This document shows positions 43,702 through 51,391 of a stretch of 51,391 nucleotides of DNA, one piece after another. Within the stretch, counting starts at the first letter, position 1, and every line of letters begins with the position of its first letter. The notes beneath the pieces are model-generated. The model did not search any database. It saw nothing but the letters and a program-made list of their open reading frames with translations, and was not told the origin of the DNA. The DNA is from an uncultured Mycoplasmatota bacterium (GTDB lineage: Bacteria > Bacillota_I > Bacilli_A > RF39 > UBA660). The stretch is from assembly GCA_947056845.1 (NCBI GenBank), contig CAMSCJ010000013.1, positions 1 through 51,391 on the forward strand. Direction: 5' to 3'. The position numbers were made by a program, and so were the translations under genes.

Positions 43702-44148
43702 CTATTTTTCTTTAATCAATTCTACTTTTAGAGTTGCTATTATTCCTTTATATAACTCAATTTCAACATTATGGAAACCCAAATATGATAAATTTTCTGT
43801 TGATCTAAGCATCCTCTTATCAATATTAAAACCTTGATTTTTTAATTCATTACAAATTTGTTTTGGAGAAACACTACCGAAAACTTTTTCTTGTTCACCT
43901 GTTTTAACTTTAAATCTTATAACCATTTGAGATAGTTTTTCTTTTAAAACTGTCGCCTGTTTTTTTTGTAATTCTTCTTTTTCTTTATTTTCTAATTTTT
44001 CTTGATTTAATTTTTTTAAACTCGTTGGGGTTGCCATAACAGCATATCCTTTATTAATTAAAAAATTCTTTCCATATCCATCACTAACTTCTTTAATCTC
44101 ATTTTTCTTACCCTGACCTTTTACATCTTTTATAAATATTACTTTCAT
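43702..44148 (-). CDS. rplI: 50S ribosomal protein L9
   Basis: A 148-residue protein with the full bL9 layout: N-terminal globular domain [20 protein letters not shown] and [14 protein letters not shown], a long connecting helix rich in Lys/Glu, and a C-terminal domain ending [18 protein letters not shown]. It binds 23S rRNA near the L1 stalk. Its ribosome binding site lies inside the end of the DHH gene, which stops one base before its ATG. Confidence 0.97.
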   Translation of the reverse strand: MKVIFIKDVKGQGKKNEIKEVSDGYGKNFLINKGYAVMATPTSLKKLNQEKLENKEKEELQKKQATVLKEKLSQMVIRFKVKTGEQEKVFGSVSPKQICNELKNQGFNIDKRMLRSTENLSYLGFHNVEIELYKGIIATLKVELIKEK

Positions 44149-45132
44149 TTAAATCTCCACTTCCTTATCCAATTCATTCATTAGCATATTTAGCGCTGAT
44201 TCAATATTAACATTTTTAATCTGGGTTGCAGCCTCAGTAGAGTGTCCCCCTCCACCTAAATTTTTTATAATATGTTCAACATCCTCTTTCCCAAGAGAAC
44301 GTGCACTAATTCCAACCTTATTCTTACTTATATACCCAATACAATAGGCACTTTCTACACCATCAAATTGCAACAAATCCTCAGCTATTTGTGCCAATGT
44401 ATTGCCATCAACAATTTTATTATCTAAAGTACAGATGGCAATATTATTTTTAAGCATATAGCTATTTTCAATATACTTTTGACGAGACATGTATTCATCT
44501 TTATCCTCTTTTAATAATTCTTGTTTTAACACATTATCTGCTCCTATATTCATTAAAAAAGCAGCTGTTTCAAATGTAGTAGATGTTGTCTTTACATTAA
44601 AAGAATTAGTATCTATTTCTATTCCTGCTAACATCATTGTTGCTATAACAGGATCAACAGTTTTATTCATAAACTTTAGATATCCAGCTATAATTTCAAT
44701 AGTGCTAGACATATTAGAATTTATATAATTTAAAATGGTATTTTGAATATACTGCTTGCATTTAATATGGTGATCTATAACAATTATATTGTTAGTTTTC
44801 ATAAGTAAACTTGGCATTTCTAACATTGTTGGTTTATGAACATCCAAAATAATTATAATAGTATTATCAGTTAAATATCCTGGTGCATTCTTTTTATAAA
44901 TATAATTAAATTCTAGTTTTGTTTGTTTTAATTTTTCTATCGATTTTTTTACTGATATGTTTTTGGGATTATTATCAATTAAAATGTAATTATCCTTTTT
45001 AAATGAACTTACAATCTTAGATAGAGCTAAAATAGAAGCAAAACCATCTAAATCCATATTTTGGTGAGTCATAAATATTACTTTATCGCTGTTTTTTATT
45101 AATTGCGTTAATTGTTTAAATATTTCTTCCAT
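44149..45132 (-). CDS. DHH/DHHA1 phosphodiesterase at the GdpP position
   Basis: A 327-residue DHH-family phosphoesterase. Motifs are HQNMDLDGFAS (His/Asp metal ligands), ILDVHKP, VIDHHIKC (DHH proper), and DHHA1 with GGGGHSTEAA. It is preceded by the pilin gene and followed by rplI and dnaB, exactly where Bacillus has gdpP (yybT). But the two membrane helices, PAS and degenerate GGDEF domains of GdpP are missing. What remains resembles stand-alone NrnA/Pde2-type enzymes that cleave pApA, nanoRNA or c-di-AMP. GGAGG selects the ATG at 45132 over one 12 bases upstream. Substrate is inferred. Confidence 0.85.
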   Translation of the reverse strand: MEEIFKQLTQLIKNSDKVIFMTHQNMDLDGFASILALSKIVSSFKKDNYILIDNNPKNISVKKSIEKLKQTKLEFNYIYKKNAPGYLTDNTIIIILDVHKPTMLEMPSLLMKTNNIIVIDHHIKCKQYIQNTILNYINSNMSSTIEIIAGYLKFMNKTVDPVIATMMLAGIEIDTNSFNVKTTSTTFETAAFLMNIGADNVLKQELLKEDKDEYMSRQKYIENSYMLKNNIAICTLDNKIVDGNTLAQIAEDLLQFDGVESAYCIGYISKNKVGISARSLGKEDVEHIIKNLGGGGHSTEAATQIKNVNIESALNMLMNELDKEVEI

Positions 45133-45154
45133 AATATCCTCCATCCGTATATAT

Positions 45155-45183
45155 ATTATACTACAAATTTAATAATATGTCTT
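45155..45183 (-). promoter_or_regulatory. Promoter of the DHH-rplI-dnaB operon
   Basis: AAGACA at 45178-45183 and TATAAT at 45155-45160 are 17 bases apart, 23 bases before the ATG. Confidence 0.6.
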
Positions 45184-45276
45184 TAGTAAATTTTGTTAAT
45201 AATTAAGCTCTTTACTATATTGTTGTGAATAAAGTTTATAAAAAAATACAAAAGTTTTTAAAATCCGTTTTAATTA

Positions 45277-45303
45277 CAAAAAATTGCGAGAAATTCGCAA
45301 TTT
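45277..45303 (-). terminator. Terminator of the prepilin-like gene
   Basis: AAATTGCGA pairs with TCGCAATTT around ATTTC and runs into a U-tract. Confidence 0.8.
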
Positions 45304-45313
45304 AATTTATATA

Positions 45314-46444
45314 TTATGATATTTTATTCTTAGGTACTGTTATTACAGGTCGAACACCACGATAAGTGGCATCGCTAACATAACCACGATCTAGAATGCC
45401 ATGCCTACTGACAAACCAAGCATACGTCGAGCCACCAACAATAGGAGTGCTTGTCCAATATCCATAAGTATCTATTGCTCCTACTGCATTATTTAAGCAT
45501 CCATAAGTTGTTTTACAGTCGCTTCTTGTTCTATCATATAGCCAACCATAATTTCGTTCTGTTGGTATTGTTTGATCTAATGTATCAAAATAAAACCATG
45601 ATGATTCTAAACTTGTATATTGATTAAAACTTTCATTACCTGTTATTTGTGCAACCTCATCAGCTGTTATTAATCTAGGGTTTAAATCACTATCCCATCC
45701 TATAGTATCACTTGACAATGCAGTTGCAACTTCATCCATACTACTATTATTTATACTTGAATTCCAAGCTACTACTGCTGTCGTGTTATGATCTAGTATC
45801 ATTGTATAATTTTCTCCATCGTCTGCATACGCATACCATTTCATACAGCCTTCTATGGTTCCTGTTTCACTCTTTACATTACTTGCATCACAATGTTTTG
45901 TTAAACCGATTGGATCTAAATATACTATTGCTTTAACACCTGTATAACCATCACCGCTTGGTATCTCACTTGTTGGTCCTTGTACTACTGGTGTATTTCC
46001 ACTATCATCATTTTGTGTACAAGTTGCTATAGAGTTTTTATAATTACAGTTAAAACCATTTATTTTTAAGTTTTCTGCTACTATATTACTACCATTTAAA
46101 CTTATTTTAATGGTTCCACTTTTTGGTTTTGTCCCTTTAAATTCTAATGTTTTTAGGTCATCTAAATTATATCCTATTAAATTTGTCGCTTGTAAATCAC
46201 AACTACTACCATTACAATCAAATACTAATTCTGTACTAGGCAATGTTCCATTATTTTGTAACATAAAATTCGATACATAAGTTTCTGCTGATTCAATTAT
46301 TCCGTATGTTGAATCTTCAGCCGCCGATAGTCTTGTTTTATTTAATATTTTTAATATTTGTGGTACAGCTATTAATGCTATAACAGCTAATATTACAATT
46401 ACTGCTAACAATTCAATAAGTGTAAATCCATTTTTCTTTTTCAT
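45314..46444 (-). CDS. Type IV prepilin-like protein with large C-terminal domain
   Basis: A 376-residue protein. The N-terminus KKKNGFTLIELLAVIVILAV is a canonical class III prepilin leader, with cleavage by a PilD/ComC-type peptidase after Gly6 and a glutamate at +5. The pilin-like stalk runs to about 150, with Cys pairs. The C-terminal domain, from about 165, ends YGYWTSTP, AWFVSRHG, and YRGVRPVITV, a pattern common in DUF6273/FGE-like surface domains of gut Firmicutes. It is probably a pseudopilin displaying an adhesin or carbohydrate-binding head. No pilus assembly ATPase, membrane protein or peptidase gene is nearby. AAGGAGT precedes the ATG. Confidence 0.8.
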   Translation of the reverse strand: MKKKNGFTLIELLAVIVILAVIALIAVPQILKILNKTRLSAAEDSTYGIIESAETYVSNFMLQNNGTLPSTELVFDCNGSSCDLQATNLIGYNLDDLKTLEFKGTKPKSGTIKISLNGSNIVAENLKINGFNCNYKNSIATCTQNDDSGNTPVVQGPTSEIPSGDGYTGVKAIVYLDPIGLTKHCDASNVKSETGTIEGCMKWYAYADDGENYTMILDHNTTAVVAWNSSINNSSMDEVATALSSDTIGWDSDLNPRLITADEVAQITGNESFNQYTSLESSWFYFDTLDQTIPTERNYGWLYDRTRSDCKTTYGCLNNAVGAIDTYGYWTSTPIVGGSTYAWFVSRHGILDRGYVSDATYRGVRPVITVPKNKIS

Positions 46445-46475
46445 ATATTACTCCTTTACCTATTGTCTAGCTCAA

Positions 46476-46504
46476 ATTATAACATTATAATTGTTTCTTT
46501 TCAA
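46476..46504 (-). promoter_or_regulatory. Promoter of the prepilin-like gene
   Basis: TTGAAA at 46499-46504 and TATAAT at 46476-46481 are 17 bases apart; a second TATAAT-like box lies at 46484-46489. Confidence 0.65.
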
Positions 46505-46610
46505 TTGTTTATACTTTTCTTTTTTATCTTTTACATTATTTTCTTATTTATTATACATTTTTTTGTTATTTTTCAGATAATTTTAATGTCATAATTTTAA
46601 AAATTAAGGG

Positions 46611-46641
46611 AAAAAATTTCTAAGATTCTCTCTTAGAAATT
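46611..46641 (-). terminator. Terminator of the lgt-trxB-yvcK-whiA operon
   Basis: AATTTCTAAG pairs with CTTAGAAATT around AGAGAAT, followed by a U-tract; the stem includes the whiA stop codon. Confidence 0.8.
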
Positions 46642-47565
46642 CCTTTTATTTCTTATTTTGTTTGCTAACTCATTGATTTTTTTCATTCGATGATAAATAC
46701 CTGATTTAGTGATTGACTTCCCAGTTTCTGAGGTCATAATAAAACTTAGTTCTAAGAGTGACACCTCTGGGTATTTTTTTCGGTAAATAGCAACTTCCCG
46801 AACTTTGTCTGGCAATAGATCTAAGCTCGCTTTATTTTCGATTAATTCAATATCTTCAACTTGGGCATTAGCTGTTAGAATCATTTTATCAATATTTGCT
46901 TGTTCACAATTATTAAGACGATTCGTCATATTTTTATAATCACGATAAATTCTAATATCTTCATAATATAAAACAGCTTGGTTTGCTTTTATAATTCTTA
47001 GAAAATCACTTATTCTCTCAGCTTCTTTAATATAAATCATGTATTTATTTTCTCTTTTAATGATTTTACTATTTAATCTTTGTTCATTTAATTTATTAGA
47101 AATAAATTCAGCATAATCATGTTTATTTACAATCATTTCTAAATGATATCTTGATGTCTTTGGATCATTAATACTACCAACAGCAATAAAAAGACCACGC
47201 ATATAAGCCCTATATAATTCAAAATCATCAACCATATATTGTTCTGGAATATCTAATAGTTGATTATTTTTTTTGATGCTAAGATCAGCTAAAATAGTAT
47301 CAACATCTTCTTTTAATTCCAATATATAAAGCTGATTTTTATTGAAATTATAACCCTGTCTAACAATAATTTGTGGCTTTATATGATAAATCTTAAAAAT
47401 TAAATCATATATATGTTTAAAAACAATTATATTTTCTGTACTAATTTTAATTGTATTAGTTATTTCTGATATATTATTAATAATAGCTGATAGTTCACTG
47501 ATATTTTCTGCTTCTGTGGTATTTAAGGAACAAATTTCTGATTTAATACTGGCAGTAAAAGACAT
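46633..47565 (-). CDS. whiA: DNA-binding protein WhiA
   Basis: A 310-residue WhiA. The N-terminal LAGLIDADG-homing-endonuclease-like fold lacks nuclease residues (SFTASIKSEICSL, FIAVGSINDPKTSRYHLE). The C-terminal helix-turn-helix is ASLDLLPDKVREVAIYRKK followed by PEVSLLELSFIMTS. WhiA affects sporulation in actinomycetes and division and chromosome segregation in Bacillus. It overlaps the yvcK operon end: AGGATAAATA serves as ribosome binding site. The yvcK-whiA pair is conserved, but rapZ (yvcJ) is missing. Confidence 0.95.
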   Translation of the reverse strand: MSFTASIKSEICSLNTTEAENISELSAIINNISEITNTIKISTENIIVFKHIYDLIFKIYHIKPQIIVRQGYNFNKNQLYILELKEDVDTILADLSIKKNNQLLDIPEQYMVDDFELYRAYMRGLFIAVGSINDPKTSRYHLEMIVNKHDYAEFISNKLNEQRLNSKIIKRENKYMIYIKEAERISDFLRIIKANQAVLYYEDIRIYRDYKNMTNRLNNCEQANIDKMILTANAQVEDIELIENKASLDLLPDKVREVAIYRKKYPEVSLLELSFIMTSETGKSITKSGIYHRMKKINELANKIRNKRNF

Positions 47566-47573
47566 TATTTATC

Positions 47574-48515
47574 CTATATAATACAAGAAAATATATTAAA
47601 TCCTAATTTAAGAACATCATGTTTTATAGACCCACTAGATGTATCTACTAAATCACACTTAATAATCTTGATATTTTTTTCTATATTTTCTTCATCTAAA
47701 ATAACAGGATCCTTTTGTTCCAAGACAGAATATTTTTCAATTATTTCTGAGGTAATAGTCCCATTATTAACAATAACTGTATCAATTTTCTTTTTCCCTA
47801 AATATTTATTCAAAGTATTTATATGGTCACTAACTTTAAATTTATCTGTTTCTCCTGGTTGTGTCATAATGTTACATACATACATTATTTTAGCATTACT
47901 TTGATCAATCTGCTCTATCATTTCTTTAACAATTAAATTGGGAATTATGCTAGTATAAAGGCTGCCCATACTTAATACAATTAAATCCGCTTCTTTTATT
48001 GCCTTCATTGTTTCCGGGGTTAAAACGGGTTTTTCCTTGTAAAAAACTTCTTTTATAACACCAGCATAATTAGTAATATTATGTTCACCTTCAACTGTAC
48101 TTCCATCTTGCATTTTGGCCATCAGTGTACAGTTATCCTCGGTTAATGGCAAAACTTTTCCTTTTAAGTTAAGAACTTTACTCAAAGATTCGATTCCATC
48201 GGACATATTTCCGGCAATATTAGTTATGGCTGTTAAAAGTAAATTTCCAACAGTATGACCATTTAATTCGCTACTTGTTTCAAAACGATAATTAAATAAC
48301 TCTTCAACTAAAGGTTCTGTCTCCGCTAACGAAACCAAAACTCGTCTAATATCACCTACTGCTGGGATATTAAATTCTTCTCTAAGTTTACCAGTACTTT
48401 TCCCATCATCACTAACAGTAACAATAGCTGTTATATCAACTGGAAAATTTTTAATTCCTCGTAATAGTGTGGATAAACCATTCCCCCCACCTAAAATGAC
48501 AACCTTTTTTTTCAC
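47574..48515 (-). CDS. yvcK: YvcK/CofD-like regulatory protein
   Basis: A 313-residue CofD-superfamily protein: VVILGGGNGLSTLLRGIK at the N-terminus, then TAIVTVSDDGKSTGKLR, IPAVGDIRRVLVSLA and FNYRFE. In Bacillus the protein binds UDP-sugars and is needed for gluconeogenic growth and cell shape. The start is GTG with AGGGGG upstream, right at the trxB stop. It forms the operon lgt-trxB-yvcK-whiA. Confidence 0.95.
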   Translation of the reverse strand: MKKKVVILGGGNGLSTLLRGIKNFPVDITAIVTVSDDGKSTGKLREEFNIPAVGDIRRVLVSLAETEPLVEELFNYRFETSSELNGHTVGNLLLTAITNIAGNMSDGIESLSKVLNLKGKVLPLTEDNCTLMAKMQDGSTVEGEHNITNYAGVIKEVFYKEKPVLTPETMKAIKEADLIVLSMGSLYTSIIPNLIVKEMIEQIDQSNAKIMYVCNIMTQPGETDKFKVSDHINTLNKYLGKKKIDTVIVNNGTITSEIIEKYSVLEQKDPVILDEENIEKNIKIIKCDLVDTSSGSIKHDVLKLGFNIFSCII

Positions 48516-49427
48516 TTAATTACCCCCTAAGTATTTTAATACACTATTGGCAGCTATTGCTGCTTCACCTACAGCAGTTGTAAGTTGATAAATATTTTTT
48601 TTGACAATATCACCACAAGCATATAATCCTTCTATATTAGTGCCCATCTCGGTATTAACAATAATATAATTTTTATCACATTCTATGTCATTTTCATAAT
48701 CTAATTCAGGTATATTATGATTACTAATAAATAATCCCTTACATTCTATTTCTTCTTGATTACCGTTGTTATTAATTTTTATTGACTTCAGTTTTTGATC
48801 TATACTATTTAATTTTACAATACTACTATTATAATATATTTTAATGTTATTACAATTATTTATTTTTTCTAATAATAATACACTATTATCATCAAAATAT
48901 TTATTTTCACATATAACATTAACTTTTTTACAAATATTTGATAAATAAATAGCTTCCTCTAAAGTTCGATAATCATTGCCAAAAATACTTACAACTTCAT
49001 CTTTGAAAAAATTGGCGTCACATAAAACACAGTAACTAATACCTTTACCAATCAGGGTTTCCTCATCTTCTAAATTTAATTTTGCAACTCTTCTTCCAGT
49101 TGCGATGATTACAGATTTACTTTTAAATTCTTCCAAGTCAGTCGTTATATGAAAAGTCGCATTTTCTTTTTTGACACTTAAAACATTTCCATATTTATAT
49201 TCAACCTGTAAATTTTGGGTTTGTTCAAAAATATTTGAAGCTAACATAGCACCCTCTATATCTATAAAGCCCGGATAGTTTTCGACCTTAGGGCTCATAT
49301 TAATTTGGCCACCTGGTGCACTTTTTTCTAGCAATAAAATTTTTAAACCTGCTCTTTTTAAATAAATAGACGAGGTCATTCCAGCAACACCTGATCCTAC
49401 GATAATACAATCAAAAAGTGATGTCAT
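48516..49427 (-). CDS. trxB: Thioredoxin reductase-like flavoprotein, NADPH motifs lost
   Basis: A 303-residue low-molecular-weight TrxR-fold protein. FAD motif GSGVAGMTSS (11-20), GGQINMSPKVENYPG, the redox pair Cys133-Cys136 in YCVLCDANFF, and the FAD-closing LYACGDIV with LTTAVGEAAIAA are all present. In the second nucleotide domain the usual GxGxxA reads GNDYRT (150-155), and the HRRxxxR motif is replaced around ICENKYF (172-178). This is the pattern of NADPH-independent ferredoxin- or flavodoxin-linked thioredoxin reductases, so the electron donor may differ. AAGGAG precedes the ATG; it overlaps lgt by 17 bases. Confidence 0.85.
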   Translation of the reverse strand: MTSLFDCIIVGSGVAGMTSSIYLKRAGLKILLLEKSAPGGQINMSPKVENYPGFIDIEGAMLASNIFEQTQNLQVEYKYGNVLSVKKENATFHITTDLEEFKSKSVIIATGRRVAKLNLEDEETLIGKGISYCVLCDANFFKDEVVSIFGNDYRTLEEAIYLSNICKKVNVICENKYFDDNSVLLLEKINNCNNIKIYYNSSIVKLNSIDQKLKSIKINNNGNQEEIECKGLFISNHNIPELDYENDIECDKNYIIVNTEMGTNIEGLYACGDIVKKNIYQLTTAVGEAAIAANSVLKYLGGN

Positions 49428-50226
49428 TCGTATTCTCCTTATTATTATATTGATTTTTAAATACAGACTTTTTCTGAAAAAATAACATTAATATAAGACC
49501 CACTATTATCATCAATAGCGATACCAATTGGGCCATCTTGAAACTACCTAGCATCAAACTATCAGTTCGAAGTGACTCAATCAAAAATCTACCAATTCCA
49601 TACCAAATAAAGTATACACTTGTTACTTGACCAATTTTAATATATTTATATCTCCTTATTACCAATAAAATTACGAACCCTATTAAGCACCATAAAGACT
49701 CATATAAAAAAGTTGGTTGGTGATATGCTCCCGCAATATACATATTATCGATAATAAAGTTTGGTAAATGTAACTTATTTAAAAATTCTAGCGTTGTTAT
49801 TGGTCCATAGGCTTCCTGATTAAAAAAATTTCCCCATCGACCAATTGCTTGGCCAATAATTAAACTAACGACCATGATATCAGCCATGCGAAAGAAATTA
49901 ACTTTATATTTCCTAGTGTAAAATAAAGTCCACAAAATACCCGCTATAATTCCGCCATGAATAGCTAATCCGCCTTCCCATACACGAAAGATAGCTAAAA
50001 TATCCGTACTATAATAATCCAAATTAAACAAAACATAATAAAGCCTTGCACCTATTAACGCGATAGGAATTAAAAAGAAAAAATAATTGATCATTAAATC
50101 TTCTGGAATCTTCCATCGTTTCGCCTCTTTTAATGCTAAAACTCCTCCAATTAATAAACCTATAAAAATCATAACAGAATACCAATATATTTTAACAATA
50201 CCTAAATCTAAAAAAATTGGGTTCAT
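49411..50226 (-). CDS. lgt: Prolipoprotein diacylglyceryl transferase
   Basis: A 271-residue membrane enzyme with seven hydrophobic segments. The Lgt signature is IGQAIGRWGNFFNQEAYG near residue 140. Other conserved parts are GARLYYVLFN, VWEGGLAIHGGIIAG with the catalytic His region, QPTFLYES, and GIGRFLIESLRTDS. It transfers diacylglycerol from phosphatidylglycerol to the lipobox Cys of prolipoproteins such as the one encoded at 10972. It ends in TGA, overlapping trxB. AAGGAGG precedes the ATG, which overlaps the stop of the gene before it. Confidence 0.96.
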   Translation of the reverse strand: MNPIFLDLGIVKIYWYSVMIFIGLLIGGVLALKEAKRWKIPEDLMINYFFFLIPIALIGARLYYVLFNLDYYSTDILAIFRVWEGGLAIHGGIIAGILWTLFYTRKYKVNFFRMADIMVVSLIIGQAIGRWGNFFNQEAYGPITTLEFLNKLHLPNFIIDNMYIAGAYHQPTFLYESLWCLIGFVILLVIRRYKYIKIGQVTSVYFIWYGIGRFLIESLRTDSLMLGSFKMAQLVSLLMIIVGLILMLFFQKKSVFKNQYNNKENTNDITF

Positions 50227-50660
50227 TATCTTTCCTCCTTACCAAGAATTCCTTTAAAAATAATACTATCCATAATAATATTTAATATTGATATTAGAAT
50301 AGCCACAAAGAAGCTCATAAAAATACCACCAGTTATATCAAAATGTGATAATAAAATGAAATCAACAATTTTTAATATAAAAACATTAATCAAGGGATAA
50401 AAAAGTCCAAGAGTTAATCCAGTTAGTGGTAATGTTAACCAAAAAATAAGCGGTTTTATTGTTTTATTTAATATATAGATTAAAATTGCAGTTAAAAGAC
50501 CCCAAAAACCAAAATAACTTGGATCAATGTAAATGGATTTATCGCTGCCTAAAATGGTTGATACACAAATCAAAATAAGAGCATATCCAATCATCCTTAA
50601 AATCCAATCAAAAATAGCATTAAATTTTTTATATTCCAACTTTAATTTCCTATTTTTCAT
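50226..50660 (-). CDS. Phage holin family/YvlD-like membrane protein
   Basis: A 144-residue four-helix membrane protein. The segment LNKTIKPLIFWLTLPLTGLT, followed by a Gly-Leu-Phe-Tyr-Pro stretch, is the signature of the PF04020 (YvlD) family, often annotated as phage holin superfamily IV but found in chromosomes near lgt. In Bacillus yvlD lies beside hprK-lgt, so the place fits. The ATG at 50660 is chosen because TTAGGAG lies nine bases before it; an ATG nine bases upstream touches that site. Function is unknown; a lytic role is not implied. Confidence 0.85.
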   Translation of the reverse strand: MKNRKLKLEYKKFNAIFDWILRMIGYALILICVSTILGSDKSIYIDPSYFGFWGLLTAILIYILNKTIKPLIFWLTLPLTGLTLGLFYPLINVFILKIVDFILLSHFDITGGIFMSFFVAILISILNIIMDSIIFKGILGKEER

Positions 50661-50679
50661 CAAATTCATCTCCTAATTT

Positions 50680-50707
50680 ATTATACCATTAATTAGGAAA
50701 TATGCAA
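50680..50707 (-). promoter_or_regulatory. Promoter of the YvlD-lgt-trxB-yvcK-whiA operon
   Basis: TTGCAT at 50702-50707 and TATAAT at 50680-50685 are 16 bases apart, shortly before the YvlD-like gene. Confidence 0.65.
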
Positions 50708-50724
50708 ACGGAAAAGTGAGTACC

Positions 50725-50748
50725 AAAAAACGAACATTTTTGTTCGTT
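50725..50748 (-). terminator. Terminator after the uvrB remnant
   Basis: AACGAACA pairs with TGTTCGTT around AAAA and is followed by U residues on the minus strand. Confidence 0.8.
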
Positions 50749-50890
50749 TCAAATTTTATATGCTAGGTATAATTAAAATAGATATAATTTATAATAAAAT
50801 TACCTTTTTTGTTTTTTTAATTTAAGATATTTTTTGAATATTAAATATTTATTTTCCAATAATGTAAACAAATTGTAGATATTTGTAAAA

Positions 50891-51391
50891 CTAATCACTC
50901 TTTAATTCAAATAAAATATCTCTTAATTCAGTAGCTCGCTCAAATTCAAGATTGCGAGCGGCTTCTCGCATTTCAGCCTCCACTTTTTCAATCATACTTT
51001 GTTTTTCTTCCTTAGTAATCTTTGTAACTTTTGATTCAGTTTTTTCTTCACTAGTTACGAAAGGGCTAGCGGGGAAAATGGAAATAGCTTTTTTGTTATT
51101 TACCACAACTCCAATTAAAATATCAAATTCAACAATCTTTTCGACTGTATCTCCAAAAAAATCAATTCTAATACCTTTTCCATGCTGATTAATAGGAATT
51201 ATCTCTAGGAGACATCACCTCTAACACGAAATGTTCCACGTTTTAAATCAATATTATTTCTTTCATATAGCATATCAATTGTTTTTCTAAAACTTAATCT
51301 CGACCTATCTCATCATCAACTGCAAGTGTTAACATCTTTGGATTGGTTACAATAAATTAGACAACTTTGATAAGGACATGTTAAAATAGAA
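50891..51391 (-). pseudogene. uvrB: Decayed uvrB with internal deletion and frameshifts (continues past window edge)
   Basis: Three pieces of UvrB are readable in different frames. One holds [13 protein letters not shown] followed by TAA. The next holds [22 protein letters not shown], a classic UvrB segment. The third, after a two-base shift near 51211, runs [20 protein letters not shown] to ISIFPASPFVTSEE. The last frame then jumps straight to the C-terminal UVR motif (EEKQSMIEKVEAEMREAARN, then LEFERATELRDILFELKSD). The several hundred residues normally between, including helicase motifs III-VI, are deleted. An intact UVR domain with a stop remains. Whether another full uvrB exists cannot be seen from here. 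Confidence 0.85.

Noticed and set aside
37266..49413. Use of TGA as tryptophan (genetic code 4), suggested by the rarity of TGA stops and the TGA in the broken gene
   Set aside because: lgt and yycJ end in TGA at the expected protein lengths, all Trp residues in conserved motifs use TGG, and the interrupted frame also lacks a start codon.
50226..50660. Phage holin as sign of a prophage
   Set aside because: The PF04020/YvlD family is chromosomal, sits next to lgt in Bacillus as here, and no other phage gene is present.
51230..51246. TGTTCCACG followed by TTTTAAA, resembling half of a parS site
   Set aside because: Only the first half matches the ParB-binding palindrome, and the bases code for the conserved UvrB segment RGTFRVRG, which explains them.
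1..51391. tRNA or rRNA genes
   Set aside because: No cloverleaf-like stretch with a TTCGA-type arm and CCA-proximal stem, and no rRNA-like conserved block, was noticed on either strand; reading by eye could miss one.

Overview
The window is a strongly AT-rich, gene-dense bacterial chromosome segment. It reads as an uncultured-type, low-GC Bacillota/Bacilli lineage close to the Erysipelotrichia/RF39/Mollicutes-like groups. Evidence for this is: AGGAGG-type ribosome binding sites; a methionine-type T-box leader; SpoVT, WhiA, YvcK, WalJ, RlmH, CBS-domain pyrophosphatase and DUF951 genes; TAA/TAG stops almost everywhere; and gene orders known from Bacillus. Only yycJ and lgt clearly end in TGA and all visible Trp residues use TGG, so the standard bacterial code fits. 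Nearly all genes lie on the minus strand. No rRNA, tRNA, CRISPR array, integrase or insertion sequence was recognised.

Region 1 (1-1.9 kb): a Bax-inhibitor-1 family membrane protein and the YchF GTPase. Region 2 (about 1.9-19.0 kb): an accessory block lying between ychF and the DUF951 gene, which are neighbours in many Firmicutes (ParA-ParB-MscS-DUF951-YchF). It holds a transglutaminase-like protein, a tail-anchored unknown, two SGNH-hydrolase-like proteins, small membrane and lipoprotein genes, a large hybrid histidine kinase with two receivers and an HPt domain, an AMP-forming acyl ligase, a GNAT acetyltransferase, two paralogous glycerophosphodiesterases flanking a short RelA/SpoT homologue, a cysteine-containing exported protein and an AbgT-family transporter. 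Four near-identical promoters recur here. The RelA/SpoT homologue keeps its ppGpp-hydrolase residues but has lost several synthetase residues. It sits just behind a small leader ORF and a terminator hairpin.

Region 3 (19.1-21.8 kb): DUF951, MscS channel, ParB and ParA. Region 4 (21.9-35.2 kb): ftsH, tilS, ung, ksgA, an Rpn-type nuclease, a 3D-domain protein and tatD. These are followed by a 690-residue protein with ten 63-bp repeats, a newly noted 54-residue membrane protein, then metG and dut behind a T-box with a methionine specifier, and spoVT. This is the Bacillus abrB-metS-tatD-yabE-ksgA neighbourhood with insertions and without rnmV. Region 5 (35.3-39.2 kb): plus-strand genes, namely a radical SAM protein with an unusual N-terminal half, a broken gene and a CBS-type inorganic pyrophosphatase.

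Region 6 (39.3-46.4 kb): the DHH phosphoesterase-rplI-dnaB-M23 peptidase-yycJ-rlmH operon, in which walRKHI is absent and the GdpP-position gene is cut down to its DHH/DHHA1 part. It is preceded by a prepilin-like gene. Region 7 (46.6-51.4 kb): whiA, yvcK, trxB, lgt and a YvlD-type membrane gene as one operon, then a decayed uvrB. The trxB product lacks the usual NADPH-binding motifs.

Functional themes are chromosome partition and replication (ParAB, DnaB), translation quality and rRNA/tRNA modification (KsgA, TilS, RlmH, MetG, L9), envelope building and lipid turnover (Lgt, M23/LysM, 3D, GDPD, SGNH, acyl ligase), and nucleotide signalling (RelA/SpoT-like hydrolase, DHH phosphodiesterase, pyrophosphatase). 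All assignments come from reading motifs and gene order; no database search was possible.
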